The notes under the pieces are model-generated. The model saw only the letters and a program-made list of their open reading frames with translations. It searched no databases and was not told the DNA's origin. The translations under genes and the position numbers were made by a program. DNA of 64,000 bases from Pseudomonadota bacterium (GTDB taxonomy: Bacteria > Pseudomonadota > Gammaproteobacteria > UBA9214): NCBI GenBank assembly GCA_041395565.1, contig JAWLAI010000003.1, positions 186,001 through 250,000 of the forward strand, given 5' to 3'. How positions within the stretch are numbered: position 1 is the stretch's first letter; every line of letters begins with the position of its first letter. Positions 26,179 through 35,946 of this stretch are shown piece after piece.

Positions 26179-27111
26179 ATGAGGGTTGTATTTGCCGGCA
26201 CTCCTGAGTTTGCCGTTCCCGCGCTGCAGGCGCTGCTGGACAGCGCCCATCAAGTGGTGGCGGTGTATACCCAGCCCGATCGCCCTGCCGGCCGGGGCCG
26301 TCACACCACCGCCAGCCCGGTCAAGCAGCTGGCGCTAACCCATAGCCTGCCCGTGTGCCAGCCTGCGACCCTGCGCGCGCCCGATGCGGGTGCGGCGCTG
26401 GCAGCGTGGCAACCGGCACTACTGGTCGTGGTTGCCTACGGGTTGTTGCTGCCGCCGGCAATACTCTCCATTCCGACCCTGGGCTGTATCAATATCCACG
26501 CCTCGCTGCTACCGCGCTGGCGCGGTGCGGCGCCGATCCAGCGTGCGATCCTGGCGGGCGATACCGAGACGGGTGTCTGCCTGATGCAGATGGAAAGCGG
26601 TCTGGATACCGGGCCGGTCCTTGCCTGTGCGCGCTGCGGGATCCAGTCGGACGACACGGCCAGCCGGCTGCATGACCGATTGGCGCAGATGGGCGGCCGG
26701 CTGCTCGCGGACAACCTGGACGCGCTGGCACAGGGCGGTCTCCTACCCCAGCCGCAGGACGCAGCACGTGCAACCTATGCGCGCAAGTTGGAGAAGGCGG
26801 AGGCGCGCATCGACTGGAGCGAGAGCGCCGAAATGCTGGCGCGCAAGGTGCGAGCCTTTAATGCCTGGCCGGTCGCCGAGACGCGCTGGGGCGGCCGGCA
26901 ACTGAGGATCTGGGAGGCGCAGGCACAGGCCGGTACGTCGGACGCCGCGCCGGGTTCCGTCGTGTCGGCGACCCGGGAAGGTATCGATGTGGCCTGCGGC
27001 AGTGGTCTGTTGCGTCTGCTGACGGTGCAACTGCCCGGGGCGCGCCCCGTTCGTGCGGCCGATTTCGTCAATGCGCACGCCGTTGCCGGTACCCGCCTTG
27101 GGACGGACTGA
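26179..27111 (+). CDS. fmt: Methionyl-tRNA formyltransferase
   Basis: A 310-residue enzyme that formylates initiator Met-tRNA using 10-formyltetrahydrofolate. The start MRVVFAGTPEFAVPAL is typical. Catalytic N105 and H107 lie in GCINIHASLLPRWRG, and DTGPVL follows. The C-terminal domain with YARKLEKAEARIDW and VRAFNAWP is complete. It lies 74 bp after def and 3 bp before rsmB. Confidence 0.97.
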   Translation: MRVVFAGTPEFAVPALQALLDSAHQVVAVYTQPDRPAGRGRHTTASPVKQLALTHSLPVCQPATLRAPDAGAALAAWQPALLVVVAYGLLLPPAILSIPTLGCINIHASLLPRWRGAAPIQRAILAGDTETGVCLMQMESGLDTGPVLACARCGIQSDDTASRLHDRLAQMGGRLLADNLDALAQGGLLPQPQDAARATYARKLEKAEARIDWSESAEMLARKVRAFNAWPVAETRWGGRQLRIWEAQAQAGTSDAAPGSVVSATREGIDVACGSGLLRLLTVQLPGARPVRAADFVNAHAVAGTRLGTD

Positions 27112-27114
27112 TCC

Positions 27115-28419
27115 ATGAAACAGGATGTGCGTGCAGCGGCCGCCCGCGCGCTGGCGCAGGTCGTCGGTCGCGGCCGCTCGCTGGCCGATATCCTGTCCCC
27201 GTTGCAGTCCGCCTGTACCGATGGCCGGGATGCCGCGCTGCTCGCTGAGCTGGTGTATGGAACGGCGCGCTGGTATTTCAGGCTCGATGCGCTGCTCGGA
27301 CGGCTGCTCAAGAAGCCACTCAGGTCGCGCGACCTCGATGTACATTGTCTGCTGCTGGTAGGGCTGTACCAGCTGGAACAGCTTGCCGTGCCGCAACGCG
27401 TGGCGGTGCATGAGTCCGTGCAGGCGGTGCGCAGTCTCGACAAGGAATGGGCCCGGGCGCTGGTCAATGCCGTGCTGCGCGGTTACCAGCGTGAGCATGT
27501 GCGGCTCAATGCGGTTATTGCCGGCGATCCCGCGGCGCGTTATGCACATCCAGACTGGCTGATCGGTCGTCTCCAGGCCGACTGGCCGGACCACTGGCAG
27601 GATATCCTGCAGGCCAACAATGAGCGGCCACCGCTGTGCCTGCGCGTCAACAGTCGCCGCATGACGCGCGCGGAGTATCTCGAGCTGCTCGAGGAACGTG
27701 CCATGCCGGCTGCCCCGCTCGCGTGGACGACCCACGGTATCCGTCTCAACGCCGCGGTGCCGGTAGAGTCGTTGCCCGGATTCGGGCAAGGCGCGGTCTC
27801 GGTGCAGGACGGTGCCGCACAACTGGCTGCCGGCCTGTTGCACCTGGCGCCGGGCCAACGGGTGCTGGATGCCTGTGCGGCACCAGGCGGCAAGACGGCC
27901 CACATCCTCGAGCTGGAACCCGCGGCACGGGTGACGGCCGTGGACGTCGACGCCGACCGTCTAGCCCGGGTCGCGGAGAATCTCGATCGGCTGGGTCAGC
28001 GTGCGGAATTGCGTTGCGGCGATGCCGGGGCGCCGGCGTCATGGTGGGATGGACAGGCATTCGAGCGCATCCTGCTGGATGCGCCATGTTCTGCAACGGG
28101 CGTTATCCGGCGTCATCCGGATATCAAGTTGCTGCGCCGACCGGATGATATCGAGCGACTGGCCGGGCAGCAGGCGGCCATTCTCGATGCCGTGTGGCCC
28201 TTGCTGGCACCAGGGGGTATGCTGTTGTATTGCACGTGCTCGGTGCTGGCGACGGAGAACGTCGCGCAGGTTGGCAACTTCCTCATGCATCACGGAGATG
28301 CCACGGAACTCCCGATCCTCGCGGACTGGGGGCACGGCTGTGAATCCGGCAGGCAGGTGCTGCCTGGCGAAGACGGGATGGACGGATTTTATTTCGCATG
28401 TCTGCACAAGCGCACCTGA
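27115..28419 (+). CDS. rsmB: 16S rRNA m5C967 methyltransferase
   Basis: A 434-residue protein. The N-terminal NusB-like RNA-binding domain (residues 1-150, ARALAQVVGRGRSL, ELVYGTARW) is followed by a SAM-dependent methyltransferase domain. DACAAPGGKTAHILEL is the SAM-binding motif and LDAPCSATGVIRRHPD and LLYCTCSV carry the two cysteines of the m5C mechanism. Normal length and order after fmt. The 3' end overlaps the DUF4390 gene by 22 bp. Confidence 0.96.
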   Translation: MKQDVRAAAARALAQVVGRGRSLADILSPLQSACTDGRDAALLAELVYGTARWYFRLDALLGRLLKKPLRSRDLDVHCLLLVGLYQLEQLAVPQRVAVHESVQAVRSLDKEWARALVNAVLRGYQREHVRLNAVIAGDPAARYAHPDWLIGRLQADWPDHWQDILQANNERPPLCLRVNSRRMTRAEYLELLEERAMPAAPLAWTTHGIRLNAAVPVESLPGFGQGAVSVQDGAAQLAAGLLHLAPGQRVLDACAAPGGKTAHILELEPAARVTAVDVDADRLARVAENLDRLGQRAELRCGDAGAPASWWDGQAFERILLDAPCSATGVIRRHPDIKLLRRPDDIERLAGQQAAILDAVWPLLAPGGMLLYCTCSVLATENVAQVGNFLMHHGDATELPILADWGHGCESGRQVLPGEDGMDGFYFACLHKRT

Positions 28420-29015
28420 ATCGGATCGTCTCCGGTACGCCGCCGCGCCGGCCGGCGCTCTGGTCGCTGCTCGGCGTCTTCCTGCTGGCTGCGCTGAACT
28501 TGACTGCACCCCTCGCGGCCGAGGATGCGGGCGAGTTCCGCATCACCGATGCACATGCCTGGCTCAGCGGCGCAGAGCTGTTGCTTGATGCCCAGGTGCT
28601 GATCGGCCTCAACCGCGGGCCCCGGGAGGCGCTGGAAAACGGTGTTCCGCTCACGTTCGAGCTGCAGGTGCAGCTAGTAAGAAAGCATGTCTGGCTCTGG
28701 GACTCGGTTGTGGTCGAGCATGTCCGGGTCAGGCGGCTCGAGTATCACGCACTCAGTCGCAGCTTCCTGGTCCGGGACATGAATACCGGCAGGCAGGGCA
28801 ATTTCAGTCGTTTGGAAGATGCATTGCAGGCGGCCGGTACGATTGACAGACTGCAGCTCTACAGCAAACCGCTGGACACTAACGGCGGTTACGAAGTGCG
28901 CCTGCGCGGCAGTCTCGATATCGAATCCCTTCCCACCCCCGTTCGCCTGCTCGCCTATGTCTCTTCCGACTGGGACATGCAGGGTGACTGGTACACATGG
29001 CCGTTGGCCCGGTAA
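28398..29015 (+). CDS. DUF4390 family exported protein
   Basis: A 205-residue protein with an N-terminal hydrophobic segment (LWSLLGVFLLAALNL) that reads as a signal peptide or anchor. The rest is beta-rich and matches DUF4390: FRITDAHAWLSGAELLLDAQ, then VPLTFELQVQLVRK, and the C-terminal LAYVSSDWDMQGDWYTWPL. The function is unknown. It overlaps rsmB at its start and ntrY at its end (19 bp), so it is almost certainly translated from the same transcript. Conserved position between rsmB and the NtrY-type kinase suggests a link to membrane signalling, but nothing proves it. Confidence 0.88.
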   Translation: MSAQAHLNRIVSGTPPRRPALWSLLGVFLLAALNLTAPLAAEDAGEFRITDAHAWLSGAELLLDAQVLIGLNRGPREALENGVPLTFELQVQLVRKHVWLWDSVVVEHVRVRRLEYHALSRSFLVRDMNTGRQGNFSRLEDALQAAGTIDRLQLYSKPLDTNGGYEVRLRGSLDIESLPTPVRLLAYVSSDWDMQGDWYTWPLAR

Positions 29016-31219
29016 GACGCATCGGCTTCGGCATGTTGCCCATGCTGGGGCTGTTTACGCTCCTGCTCGTGTCGCTCTCGCTGATGAGCGACGCTACCCA
29101 CAACTCGCAGCGCTTCGGTGAGCTGTATTCCGTTCTGCTGGTGGTCAACGCGGTCGGTCTGCTGATACTGGGCGTCCTCGTCATCGTCAACATCTTCCAG
29201 CTCATCCGCCAGCTGCGCATGAATGTTGCGGGCGCGAAGATGACGAGCAGGCTGGTTATCATGTTCGCCGTGCTGTCGGTGGTCCCGGTATCGGTAGTTT
29301 ATTACTTTTCCCTGCAGTTCCTGCAGCGCGGCATCGATAGCTGGTTCGATGTCCGCATCGAGCAGGGGTTGAACGACGCGCTCGAACTCAGCCGTGCAGC
29401 CCTGGATGTGCGGCTGCGTGACGTATTGCAGCTGACCGTGCGCATGGCAGACGAGTTGGCGGATGCGCAGCCCGCAACGCTGTCGCTGACACTGTACGAT
29501 CTCAGGGTCAGAAGCGGAGCAGCCGAACTCACGCTGCTTGGCAATGACGGGCGTATCGTTGCCTCCAGCAGTGCGGAGCTGTCCAAGATCATCCCCGATC
29601 AGCCGCCGGAAGAGGTGCTGCTGCTGCTCAGGAACAGGCGCCACTATGTCGGACTCGATCCGGTTGGTGCGGGCGGGCTGTTTGCGCGCGCGTTGGTGCC
29701 GGTTCTGTCCGCACGGGCGGACGGCGAGGTGTATACATTGCAGGCGCTCTACGAAGTATCGGATCGATTCAGCAGCCTCGCAGACAGCGTCCAGGCGTCC
29801 TTCACGCACTACCGGGAGTTGGCCTACCTGCGTACGCCGCTCAAGTTCAGCTATTCGCTCACGCTCTCCATCGTGCTGCTGCTCAGCCTGCTGGCGGCGA
29901 TCTGGGCGGCGTTCCATTCAGCGCGCCGGCTGGTGGCGCCGGTGCGGGATCTGGCCGAGGCCACCCATGCCGTCGCCGAGGGTGACTACAGCAGGCGCCT
30001 GTCCGTCGCGAGCGAGGACGAACTCGGCTTCCTGGTCAGATCGTTCAATGACATGACCCGCCGTCTGGCGAAATCCCGCGACGAGGCGAGTCGCAGCCAG
30101 CGCCAGATCGAGGGGCAGCGGGCCTATCTGGAGGCGGTGCTCGCCAATTTGTCCTCGGGCGTGATCAGCCTGGGCCGTGATTCGGTCGTGCGGGCGGTGA
30201 ACCGCGCGGCCACCCAGTGTCTGGGTGTCGAGCTGAAAGACTATCTGGGGCGCGATCTGTCTGAGATCGCCAGCGAGCACGGCGCTATCGCACCGTTCGT
30301 CGACGCGATCAACCAGCATCGCAACAGCGGCAGTCAGGCCTGGCAGGAGGAGATCACCCTGGTCGGCAAGCAGGGACGTCAGATGCTGATGTGCCGCGGT
30401 GCTGCCTTGCGCACCTCGGGTCGGCGTGGCGGCGGAATGGTGATCGTCTTCGATGATGTCACGGCCATCATACAGGCACAGCGCGATGCCGCCTGGGGCG
30501 AGGTGGCGCGGCGGCTGGCGCACGAGATCAAGAACCCGCTAACACCCATCCAGCTGTCGGCCGAACGCCTGCGCCACCGCTATCTCGACAAGATGCCGCC
30601 AGACGATGCTGAGATACTGGACCGTGCGACACGCACCATCGTCAATCAGGTGGAAGCGATGAAAAAGATGGTCAACGCGTTCAGTGATTATGCACGTGCT
30701 CCGCAGCTCAGCCTCGAACCGCTTGACGTGCATCAGCTCATGCAGGAGGTGCTGGACCTTTATCGCGGTAGTGACCTGAATGTGCGCCTGGACGTGCAGC
30801 TGGATGCGCAGGACTCGCGTATCGACGGCGATGCCGGACGCATGCGCCAGCTGCTGCACAACCTGCTGAAGAATGCGCTGGAGGCCGTTCGCGACACCGC
30901 GGACGGTCAAATACATGTGGTTACGCGCAACGAGATCCGGGGCGGGATGCGTCAGCTCGTGCTTGCCATTGCCGACAACGGGCCGGGTTTCGCCCCCGGT
31001 ATCCTGGACAATCTGTTCGAGCCCTATATCTCGACCAAGCCCAAAGGCAGCGGCCTGGGCCTGGCGATTGTGAAGAAGATCGTCGAGGAGCACGCCGGTA
31101 CGATCAGCGCCGAGAACGCGGCTGGTGGCGGGGCGCAGGTTGTCATTCGCCTCATGCTCTCGGCGGAGGCGGCAGACAGGCATGGGGAAGAGGTGCCTGC
31201 CGGTGAGAGTAAGTTATAA
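28997..31219 (+). CDS. ntrY: NtrY-like sensor histidine kinase
   Basis: A 740-residue inner-membrane kinase. Membrane segments lie near residues 13-33, 47-70 and 82-108, and a fourth near 283-305 after an extracytoplasmic sensor region. A HAMP domain (RRLVAPVRDLAEA to NDMTRRL) and a PAS domain (VLANLSSGVISLG) precede the HisKA box with H509 in LAHEIKNPLTP. The ATPase domain shows NLLKNALEAV, IADNGPGF and GSGLGLAIVKK. NtrY homologues control nitrogen or respiratory genes through NtrX. The signal here is unknown. The start overlaps the DUF4390 gene and ntrX follows 63 bp later. Confidence 0.93.
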   Translation: MAVGPVRRIGFGMLPMLGLFTLLLVSLSLMSDATHNSQRFGELYSVLLVVNAVGLLILGVLVIVNIFQLIRQLRMNVAGAKMTSRLVIMFAVLSVVPVSVVYYFSLQFLQRGIDSWFDVRIEQGLNDALELSRAALDVRLRDVLQLTVRMADELADAQPATLSLTLYDLRVRSGAAELTLLGNDGRIVASSSAELSKIIPDQPPEEVLLLLRNRRHYVGLDPVGAGGLFARALVPVLSARADGEVYTLQALYEVSDRFSSLADSVQASFTHYRELAYLRTPLKFSYSLTLSIVLLLSLLAAIWAAFHSARRLVAPVRDLAEATHAVAEGDYSRRLSVASEDELGFLVRSFNDMTRRLAKSRDEASRSQRQIEGQRAYLEAVLANLSSGVISLGRDSVVRAVNRAATQCLGVELKDYLGRDLSEIASEHGAIAPFVDAINQHRNSGSQAWQEEITLVGKQGRQMLMCRGAALRTSGRRGGGMVIVFDDVTAIIQAQRDAAWGEVARRLAHEIKNPLTPIQLSAERLRHRYLDKMPPDDAEILDRATRTIVNQVEAMKKMVNAFSDYARAPQLSLEPLDVHQLMQEVLDLYRGSDLNVRLDVQLDAQDSRIDGDAGRMRQLLHNLLKNALEAVRDTADGQIHVVTRNEIRGGMRQLVLAIADNGPGFAPGILDNLFEPYISTKPKGSGLGLAIVKKIVEEHAGTISAENAAGGGAQVVIRLMLSAEAADRHGEEVPAGESKL

Positions 31220-31282
31220 TCGCCCCGTTTTCCGGGGGGGCCGCAGCTGTGGTCGCCAAACCGATAATTTGGAAGCACGCCT

Positions 31283-32647
31283 ATGACCAGTCGTCACATC
31301 CTCGTCGTCGACGATGAGCCGGACATCCGCAACCTGGTTCAGGACATCCTCGAGGACGAGGGTTATTCGGTGACCACCGCGGAGAACGGCGAGGCGGCTC
31401 GCAGGGCGCGGCGGGCGCGGCGCCCGGACCTGATACTGCTCGATATCTGGATGGAGGATGTTGACGGCATCACGCTGTTGCGTGAATGGTCGGAAAGCGG
31501 AGACCTGCCGTGCCCGGTGGTGATGATGTCCGGGCATGGCACCGTCGAGACCGCTGTGGAGGCGACCCGCCTCGGTGCCTACGACTTCATCGAGAAGCCC
31601 ATTTCGCTGGCCAAGCTGCTGCTTACCATCGAGCGCGCATTTGAGAGCGAGCGGCTGCAGCGGGAGAATATCGACCTGCGTGGCCACGTGCAGCCGGTGG
31701 TGGAGCCGGCGGGCAAGTCGGCGGTCATGAATCAGCTGCGCGAGCAGGCGCGCAAGATTGCCCAGCATAACAGCTGGGTCCTGATCAGCGGCGAGGCCGG
31801 TGCCGGCAAGGCGACATTCGCGCGCTACATACACGATCAGAGCCCGCGCCGTGACGGCCCCTTCGTCGAGATCGCGGTTGGGTCCATCTCGGAGGAGAAC
31901 TCCGCGGCGGAACTGTTCGGACACGAGGATGACGAAACGGTGCACTACGGACGCCTGGAACAGGCTAATGGTGGCACCCTGTGTATCGGCGATATTGCCG
32001 ACATGGATCTGCAGACGCAGGCGCGCCTGCTCAGCGTCCTGCAGACGCACACCTTCAAGCGTATCGGGGGCAGCGAGGACGTCGAAGTCGACCTGCGCAT
32101 TATTGCGACGACGCATCGCAAGCTCGAGGATGAGGTTGCCGCGGCGCGCTTCCGCGAGGACCTGTTCTATCACCTCAATGTATTGCCATTGCATATTCCC
32201 CCGCTGCGCGAACATGAGGATGATGTCCACGACCTGCTGAATTTCTACATCGACTATATGGTCACCCATGAACGGCTGTCATACCGCCATTTCAGCGTGG
32301 CGGCACAGAATCGCCTGCGCAGCTACGACTGGCCGGGCAACATCAGGGAGCTGAAAAATCTGGTCCAGCGCCTGCTGATACTCGGCAGCGGTGACGAGAT
32401 CGAGCTTGCCGAGGTGGAGCGCGCGATCAGTGCCCAGCAGCCGACGACAGCCGCGGGTCCGGAGCTGCCATATGACCTGCCGTTGCGCGAGGCGCGCGAG
32501 CAGTTCGAGTACAACTACCTCATGCACCAGTTGCAGGCCGTCGGCGGCAGTATCGGGAAGCTGGCCAAGCGGGTGGGCATGGAGCGCACCCATCTCTACA
32601 GGAAGCTGCGTTCGCTCGGTATCGACCACAAGAAGGGCGGCGACTAG
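31283..32647 (+). CDS. ntrX: NtrX-like response regulator with a degenerate AAA+ domain
   Basis: A 454-residue regulator with GGAAG 6 nt before the ATG. The receiver domain is intact, with D54 in LILLDIWMED. The central domain departs from sigma-54 activators. Walker A reads GEAGAGKA (170-177). The GAFTGA loop is missing (ELFGHEDDETVHYGRL at 210-224). Walker B is LCIGDI instead of LFLDEI (G236, D237). A Fis-type helix-turn-helix (GSIGKLAKRVGMERTHLYRK) ends the protein. Loss of the sigma-54 contact loop suggests it regulates transcription as a DNA-binding factor and not by remodelling sigma-54 polymerase. NtrX proteins without GAFTGA are known in other bacteria. Confidence 0.93.
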   Translation: MTSRHILVVDDEPDIRNLVQDILEDEGYSVTTAENGEAARRARRARRPDLILLDIWMEDVDGITLLREWSESGDLPCPVVMMSGHGTVETAVEATRLGAYDFIEKPISLAKLLLTIERAFESERLQRENIDLRGHVQPVVEPAGKSAVMNQLREQARKIAQHNSWVLISGEAGAGKATFARYIHDQSPRRDGPFVEIAVGSISEENSAAELFGHEDDETVHYGRLEQANGGTLCIGDIADMDLQTQARLLSVLQTHTFKRIGGSEDVEVDLRIIATTHRKLEDEVAAARFREDLFYHLNVLPLHIPPLREHEDDVHDLLNFYIDYMVTHERLSYRHFSVAAQNRLRSYDWPGNIRELKNLVQRLLILGSGDEIELAEVERAISAQQPTTAAGPELPYDLPLREAREQFEYNYLMHQLQAVGGSIGKLAKRVGMERTHLYRKLRSLGIDHKKGGD

Positions 32648-32690
32648 GCATGTCCGTGTACACCCCGGCAGGTCTTGCTGGTATGCCAGG

Positions 32691-34064
32691 ATGAAGATCA
32701 TCATTCTGGGTGCCGGACAGGTGGGATCCTCGGTGGCCGGGAATCTCGCCAGTGAGGCGAATGACATTACCGTCATCGACGATAACGCTAGCGTCCTGCA
32801 GGATCTGCAGGACAGGCTCGATCTGCGCACCGTCGTCGGCCATGCCTCGCACCCGGACGTGCTCATGCAGGCAGGCGCGGATGACGCGGATATGATCATC
32901 GCGGTGACGCGCAATGACGAAACCAATATGGTCGCCTGCCAGGTTGCCTATACATTGTTCCGCACCCCGACCAAGATTGCGCGTGTGCGCTCGGTGGAGT
33001 ATCTCCGGCATCCGCGTCTGTTCGCGCAGGAGGCGCTGCCGGTCGATGTCATCATCAGTCCGGAGCAGCTTGTTACCGATTACATCGAACGCCTGATTGA
33101 ATATCCCGGTGCACTGCAGGTGCTGGATTTCGCGGGTGGCAGAGTGCAGCTGGTTGCGGTACGCGCATACTATGGCGGTCCGCTGGTGGGTCACGAGCTG
33201 CGTGCACTCAAGGAGCACATGCCGGGTATCGATGCGCGCGTCGCCGCCATTTTCCGCAAGGGCAAGGCAATAACGCCGGAAGGCAACACCATCATAGAGA
33301 TGGATGACGAAGTCTTCTTCGTGGCCGCGCGCAAGCACATCCGCGCCGTCATGAGCGAGTTGCGCAAGATGGATAAGCCGATCAAGCGCGTGATCGTGGC
33401 GGGCGGCGGCAATATCGGCATGCGCCTCGCGGCCGCAATCGAGAACACCTATCACGTCAGGATCATCGAACACAATACCACGCGCGCGAAGCTGTTGTCG
33501 GAGACGCTCGACAAGTCCATCGTGCTGCTCGGTGATGCCGCCGACCAGGAGCTGCTGCTCGATGAAAACATCGAGAACACAGACGTCTTCTGCGCGCTCA
33601 CCAACGACGAAGAGGCCAATATCCTCTCTGCCATGCTTGCCAAGCGGCTGGGTGCGCGCAAGGTGATGTCATTGATAAATCGTGCGTCATACGTGAACCT
33701 GGTGCAGAGCGATGCGATCGATGTCGCGATTTCACCCCAGCAGGCGACCATCGGCAGCCTGCTGACGCATGTCAGGCGCGGGGACGTGGTCATGGTGCAT
33801 TCGCTGCGGCGCGGTGCCGCGGAGGCGATCGAGGCCGTGGCCCACGGCAACCGCGACAATTCCAAGGTCGTGGGCAGGACGATAGACGAGATCAAGCTGC
33901 CGCCGGGAACCAGTATCGGCGCCATCGTGCGCGGCGAGGAAGTGATCATCGCCCATCACGATACGGTGATCGAGACGGATGATCACGTCATACTGTTCCT
34001 GTCCGACAAGAAATGCATTCAGCAGGTCGAGCGGCTGTTCCAGGTGGGCGTCACGTTTTTCTGA
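32691..34064 (+). CDS. trkA: Trk potassium uptake regulatory subunit
   Basis: A 457-residue peripheral membrane protein that gates the TrkH channel in response to NAD(H)/ATP. The ATG at 32691 (MKIIILGAGQVGSS) matches the family N-terminus; the long upstream extension lies in another frame over ntrX. Two RCK_N Rossmann domains (ILGAGQVG, then VIVAGGGNIGMRLA) each precede an RCK_C domain. Normal length. It stands directly before trkH, its partner. Confidence 0.96.
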   Translation: MKIIILGAGQVGSSVAGNLASEANDITVIDDNASVLQDLQDRLDLRTVVGHASHPDVLMQAGADDADMIIAVTRNDETNMVACQVAYTLFRTPTKIARVRSVEYLRHPRLFAQEALPVDVIISPEQLVTDYIERLIEYPGALQVLDFAGGRVQLVAVRAYYGGPLVGHELRALKEHMPGIDARVAAIFRKGKAITPEGNTIIEMDDEVFFVAARKHIRAVMSELRKMDKPIKRVIVAGGGNIGMRLAAAIENTYHVRIIEHNTTRAKLLSETLDKSIVLLGDAADQELLLDENIENTDVFCALTNDEEANILSAMLAKRLGARKVMSLINRASYVNLVQSDAIDVAISPQQATIGSLLTHVRRGDVVMVHSLRRGAAEAIEAVAHGNRDNSKVVGRTIDEIKLPPGTSIGAIVRGEEVIIAHHDTVIETDDHVILFLSDKKCIQQVERLFQVGVTFF

Positions 34065-34119
34065 GATGCGGACAGCCACATCCCTACAGGCTGCTGTTCC
34101 GGGCCGATACGCCTGAGCC

Positions 34120-35563
34120 ATGCATCTGCTCGCCATTCAACGGTTGCTTGGCCTGCTGCTGATGCTGTTCAGCTTTACCCTGCTTCCGCCCGCGCTGGTC
34201 TCATGGCTGTACAGCGACGGACAGATGCAGATATTTCTGGCTTCCACCGGCGCCGTACTGCTGCTCGGTGGGGTGATGTGGCTGCCGGTGCGCAACTTCA
34301 GGCAGGACCTGCGGGTCAGGGACGGCTTCCTGATCGTGGTGCTGTTCTGGATCGTGCTGGGGCTGGCCGGCGCCCTGCCGCTGTTGTATTCATCGCGGCC
34401 GGAGATGTCGCTCGCCGACGCGGTCTTCGAATCCTTCTCCGGCCTGACCACGACGGGTGCCACTGTCATTACCGGCCTGGATGAATTGCCGAAGTCGATC
34501 CTGTATTACCGTCAGCAGCTGCAGTGGCTGGGTGGCATGGGTATCATCGTGCTTGCCGTTGCCATCATGCCCATGCTGGGTGTCGGTGGCATGCAGCTGT
34601 ACCGGGCCGAGACGCCGGGCCCGCTCAAGGATACCAAGCTGACACCGCGGATTACCGAGACCGCCAAGGCGCTCTGGTATATCTATCTTACGCTGACCAT
34701 TGTCTGCGCCGCCTGCTACTGGCTGGCTGGAATGAGCGGTTTCGATGCCCTGGCGCACAGCTTCTCGACCATTGCCATCGGCGGGTTCTCGACCCATGAC
34801 CAGAGCATCGGCTACTTCCAGAGTTCCGCCGTCGAGCTGGTGGCTGTTGTTTTCATGCTGCTTGCGGGCATGAACTTCGCGCTGCATTTTGTTGCCTGGC
34901 GCCGGCTCAGCCTGTGGCCATATCTGCAGGACAGCGAGCTGCGCGCTTACCTGAGCGTGCTGGGGCTGGTGACCGCCGTTACCGTCGGCTATCTCTACTA
35001 CACGGATACCTTCATATTTTTCGACGACGCACTGCATGCGGGGCTGTTCCAGGCGGTCTCCATAGGTACCACCACCGGTTTCACGACCGTGGATTATTTC
35101 GTCTGGCCGGGATTCCTGCCGGTGCTGCTGCTGTTCGTGAGTTTCATCGGCGGCTGTACCGGCTCTACGGGTGGCGGGATGAAGGTGATCCGCTTCCTGC
35201 TGCTGCTCAAGCAGGGTCACCGAGAAATGATGCGACTGATTCATCCCAATGCACAGATTCCGGTGAAGGTCGGCGGGAAGCCGATGTGCTGGATCGGGTG
35301 ATCAGTGCCGTGGGGCTTTTGCCGCCTATGTCGGTAGCTTCGTCATTATCATGCTGTTTGTCATGGCCACCGGCCTCGACCAGATTACGGCGTTCTCCGC
35401 CGTCGCCGCCTGTATGAACAACCTCGGTCCCGGTCTGGGCAGTGTCGGCGCAAACTATATCGCGGTGAACGATACGGCGGAAGTGGGCCCTGTCCGCCAT
35501 GATGCTCGACGACCTGAGATCTTTACCCGATCATTCTATTCAGTCCCGACTTGGCGCCGCTGA
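34120..35563 (+). pseudogene. trkH: Trk potassium channel subunit TrkH, frameshifted at the 3' end
   Basis: The frame is intact for about 390 residues: FESFSGLTTTGATV, the selectivity-filter segment STGGGMKVIRFLLL, and IPVKVGGKP. It then leaves frame near 35283. TrkH homology resumes in another frame (LFVMATGLDQITAF, NNLGPGLGSVGANYIAVND), shifts again near 35477, and ends with fragments matching the expected RLEIFTLxxLFxPTFWR at the TGA at 35561-35563. Total span equals about 481 codons, the normal TrkH length. At least four single-base indels are needed, for example a missing T in GTGGGGCTTTT. Either the gene is decaying or this segment is poorly sequenced; the same pattern affects the next two genes. 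Confidence 0.85.
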
Positions 35564-35577
35564 GCGAGGCCACGCAG

Positions 35578-35945
35578 ATGCCGGACATGATCGCAAACCA
35601 TGCTGGCCGCTGGCCGGGACACCGCCTTGTTGCGTTATACCCTCGGCACCCAGTATTTCGATCGCGGCGGAGGTGGCGCGCAGCGGTTGCGCACCTGTGC
35701 GAGGCGGTGCGCATGGACCCGGATTATTCGGCGGCCTGGAAGGCCTATGGCAAGGCGCTCACGTTCCAGGGACGACCTGGCGCGCGCGGCGAATGCATAC
35801 CGGCGTGGGATCGAAGTCGCGCGACAGCGGGGGCGATATGCAGGCGGCGAAGGAGATGGTCTTTCTCAAGCGGGTGCAGCGCCGAATGGAACCGGGCGGT
35901 GACGTCGACCGCCTGCGGGTGCGGTGCGCGCACGGGGGCGGCTGA
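35578..35945 (+). pseudogene. Tetratricopeptide-repeat protein, frameshifted
   Basis: The pieces add up to a small TPR protein of about 120 residues spread over three frames. One frame gives MLAAGRDTALLRYTLGTQYF. Another gives AVAHLCEAVRMDPDYSAAWK and YGKALTFQ. The first returns with DDLARAANAYRRGIEVARQR, and the third gives DMQAAKEMVFLKRVQRRM to the stop at 35945. TPR proteins act as scaffolds; the partner is unknown. Three shifts in under 370 bp, in an otherwise coherent protein, are more than usual decay would give without stop codons. Confidence 0.75.
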
Positions 35946-35946
35946 T

